Of a stretch of DNA of 6,261 bases, positions 6,039-6,261 are shown in pieces. The notes below the pieces were generated by a model that was not told where the DNA came from, did not search any database, and worked only from the letters and a program-made list of their open reading frames with translations. The translations under genes were made by a program, and so were the position numbers. The DNA comes from Nitrospirota bacterium (lineage in GTDB: Bacteria; Nitrospirota; Nitrospiria; SBBL01; Manganitrophaceae). Every line of letters starts with the position of its first letter. The first letter of the stretch is position 1. Where the stretch lies: NCBI GenBank assembly GCA_023248505.1, contig JAHFEM010000123.1, forward strand, positions 1 to 6,261. Direction: 5' to 3'.

Positions 6039-6140
6039 AGCTGTCAGCCGTCGGCTATCAGCAATCAGCTTCTAGGAATGAAGAAGTTCATATTAATGAA
6101 TAAGCACTTGGCTGGCTGACAGCTGAGCGCTGAAAGCTGG
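6039..6140. repeat. Inverted heptad-repeat element, between the lapA-like gene and mutS
   Basis: Four tandem RTCRGCN units (6043-6049, 6050-6056, 6057-6063, 6064-6070) face three GCTGANN units (6115-6121, 6122-6128, 6129-6135) and a partial one (6136-6140) across an AT-richer 44-bp centre. The outermost left sequence, AGCTGTCAGCC (6039-6049), is a perfect 11-bp inverted match to GGCTGACAGCT (6114-6124). The centre contains a small palindrome, TTCAT...ATGAA, at about 6088-6101. The right end abuts the mutS start region. It belongs to the same family as the element at 5589-5653. Confidence 0.75.
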
Positions 6141-6149
6141 GAATTTTCC

Positions 6150-6261
6150 ATGGCCGAAATCACCCCCTTGATGAAGCAATACTTTGAGACGAAACGTCAG
6201 CATCCCGACGCCATTCTTTTCTTCCGCGTCGGCGACTTTTATGAGATGTTCCACCAAGATG
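6150..6261 (+). CDS. mutS: DNA mismatch repair protein MutS, N-terminal fragment
   Basis: Only the first 37 codons are in the window; the frame is open to the right edge. TPLMKQYF (5-12) and [14 protein letters not shown] (21-34) are the start of MutS domain I, which contacts the mismatch. Phe30-Tyr31-Glu32 matches the conserved Phe-x-Glu motif that stacks on and hydrogen-bonds the mispaired base, so this is a MutS1-type repair protein and not a MutS2, which lacks that domain. ATG 6150 fits the usual family start. GGGA (6139-6142) is a weak ribosome site 7 bp upstream, and its first bases belong to the end of the heptad-repeat element. Confidence 0.95.
   Translation, partial: MAEITPLMKQYFETKRQHPDAILFFRVGDFYEMFHQD

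Noticed and set aside
6088..6101. Promoter or operator for mutS in the AT-rich centre of the repeat
   Set aside because: A short palindrome and some -10-like hexamers are present, but no acceptable -35 element at proper spacing could be identified.
349..6261. Novel defence, mobile or biosynthetic system
   Set aside because: All but one of the genes belong to a well-known family (mostly housekeeping) with intact motifs, and no integrase, transposase, toxin pair or defence module is visible.

Overview
The window is a GC-rich, densely packed stretch of bacterial chromosome. Every gene reads left to right and nearly all are housekeeping genes. Codon choice looks uniform (many G/C third positions), and I see no transposase, phage, toxin or defence gene. 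The gene content and the repeat-rich intergenic gaps suggest a GC-rich Gram-negative lineage such as Nitrospirota or a former deltaproteobacterial group. That placement is inference and no marker here settles it.

Layout: (1) positions 1-146 are the last ~47 codons of an upstream gene, possibly the C-terminal beta-sandwich of an alpha-amylase-type enzyme. (2) The gap 147-348 holds a palindromic heptad repeat and a good sigma70-type promoter. (3) A probable operon follows: pdxJ (TTG start), acpS, bifunctional nnr (NAD(P)HX epimerase/dehydratase), a membrane-anchored protein of unknown function, tsaE, a family-4 Fe-S uracil-DNA glycosylase, and a HIT-family protein. Gaps within it are short, and the last three genes are joined by overlaps (tsaE/udg 28 bp; udg/HIT ATGA). 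(4) A lapA-like small membrane protein lies between two inverted heptad-repeat elements. (5) The first 37 codons of mutS run off the right edge.

The operon groups cofactor synthesis and activation (PLP by PdxJ, holo-ACP by AcpS), metabolite repair (Nnr), tRNA t6A modification (TsaE), DNA base repair (UDG) and probably dinucleotide polyphosphate clearance (HIT). pdxJ-acpS and nnr-tsaE are both well-known neighbour pairs in bacteria. Here the unknown membrane protein separates nnr from tsaE.

I do not see a new biological system. The most interesting material is non-coding: three separate elements built on a 7-bp period with inverted halves, and a different multi-hairpin palindrome that has become part of the acpS coding sequence and runs up to the nnr start. 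The unannotated membrane protein at 3171-3788 is the best candidate for unknown biology.
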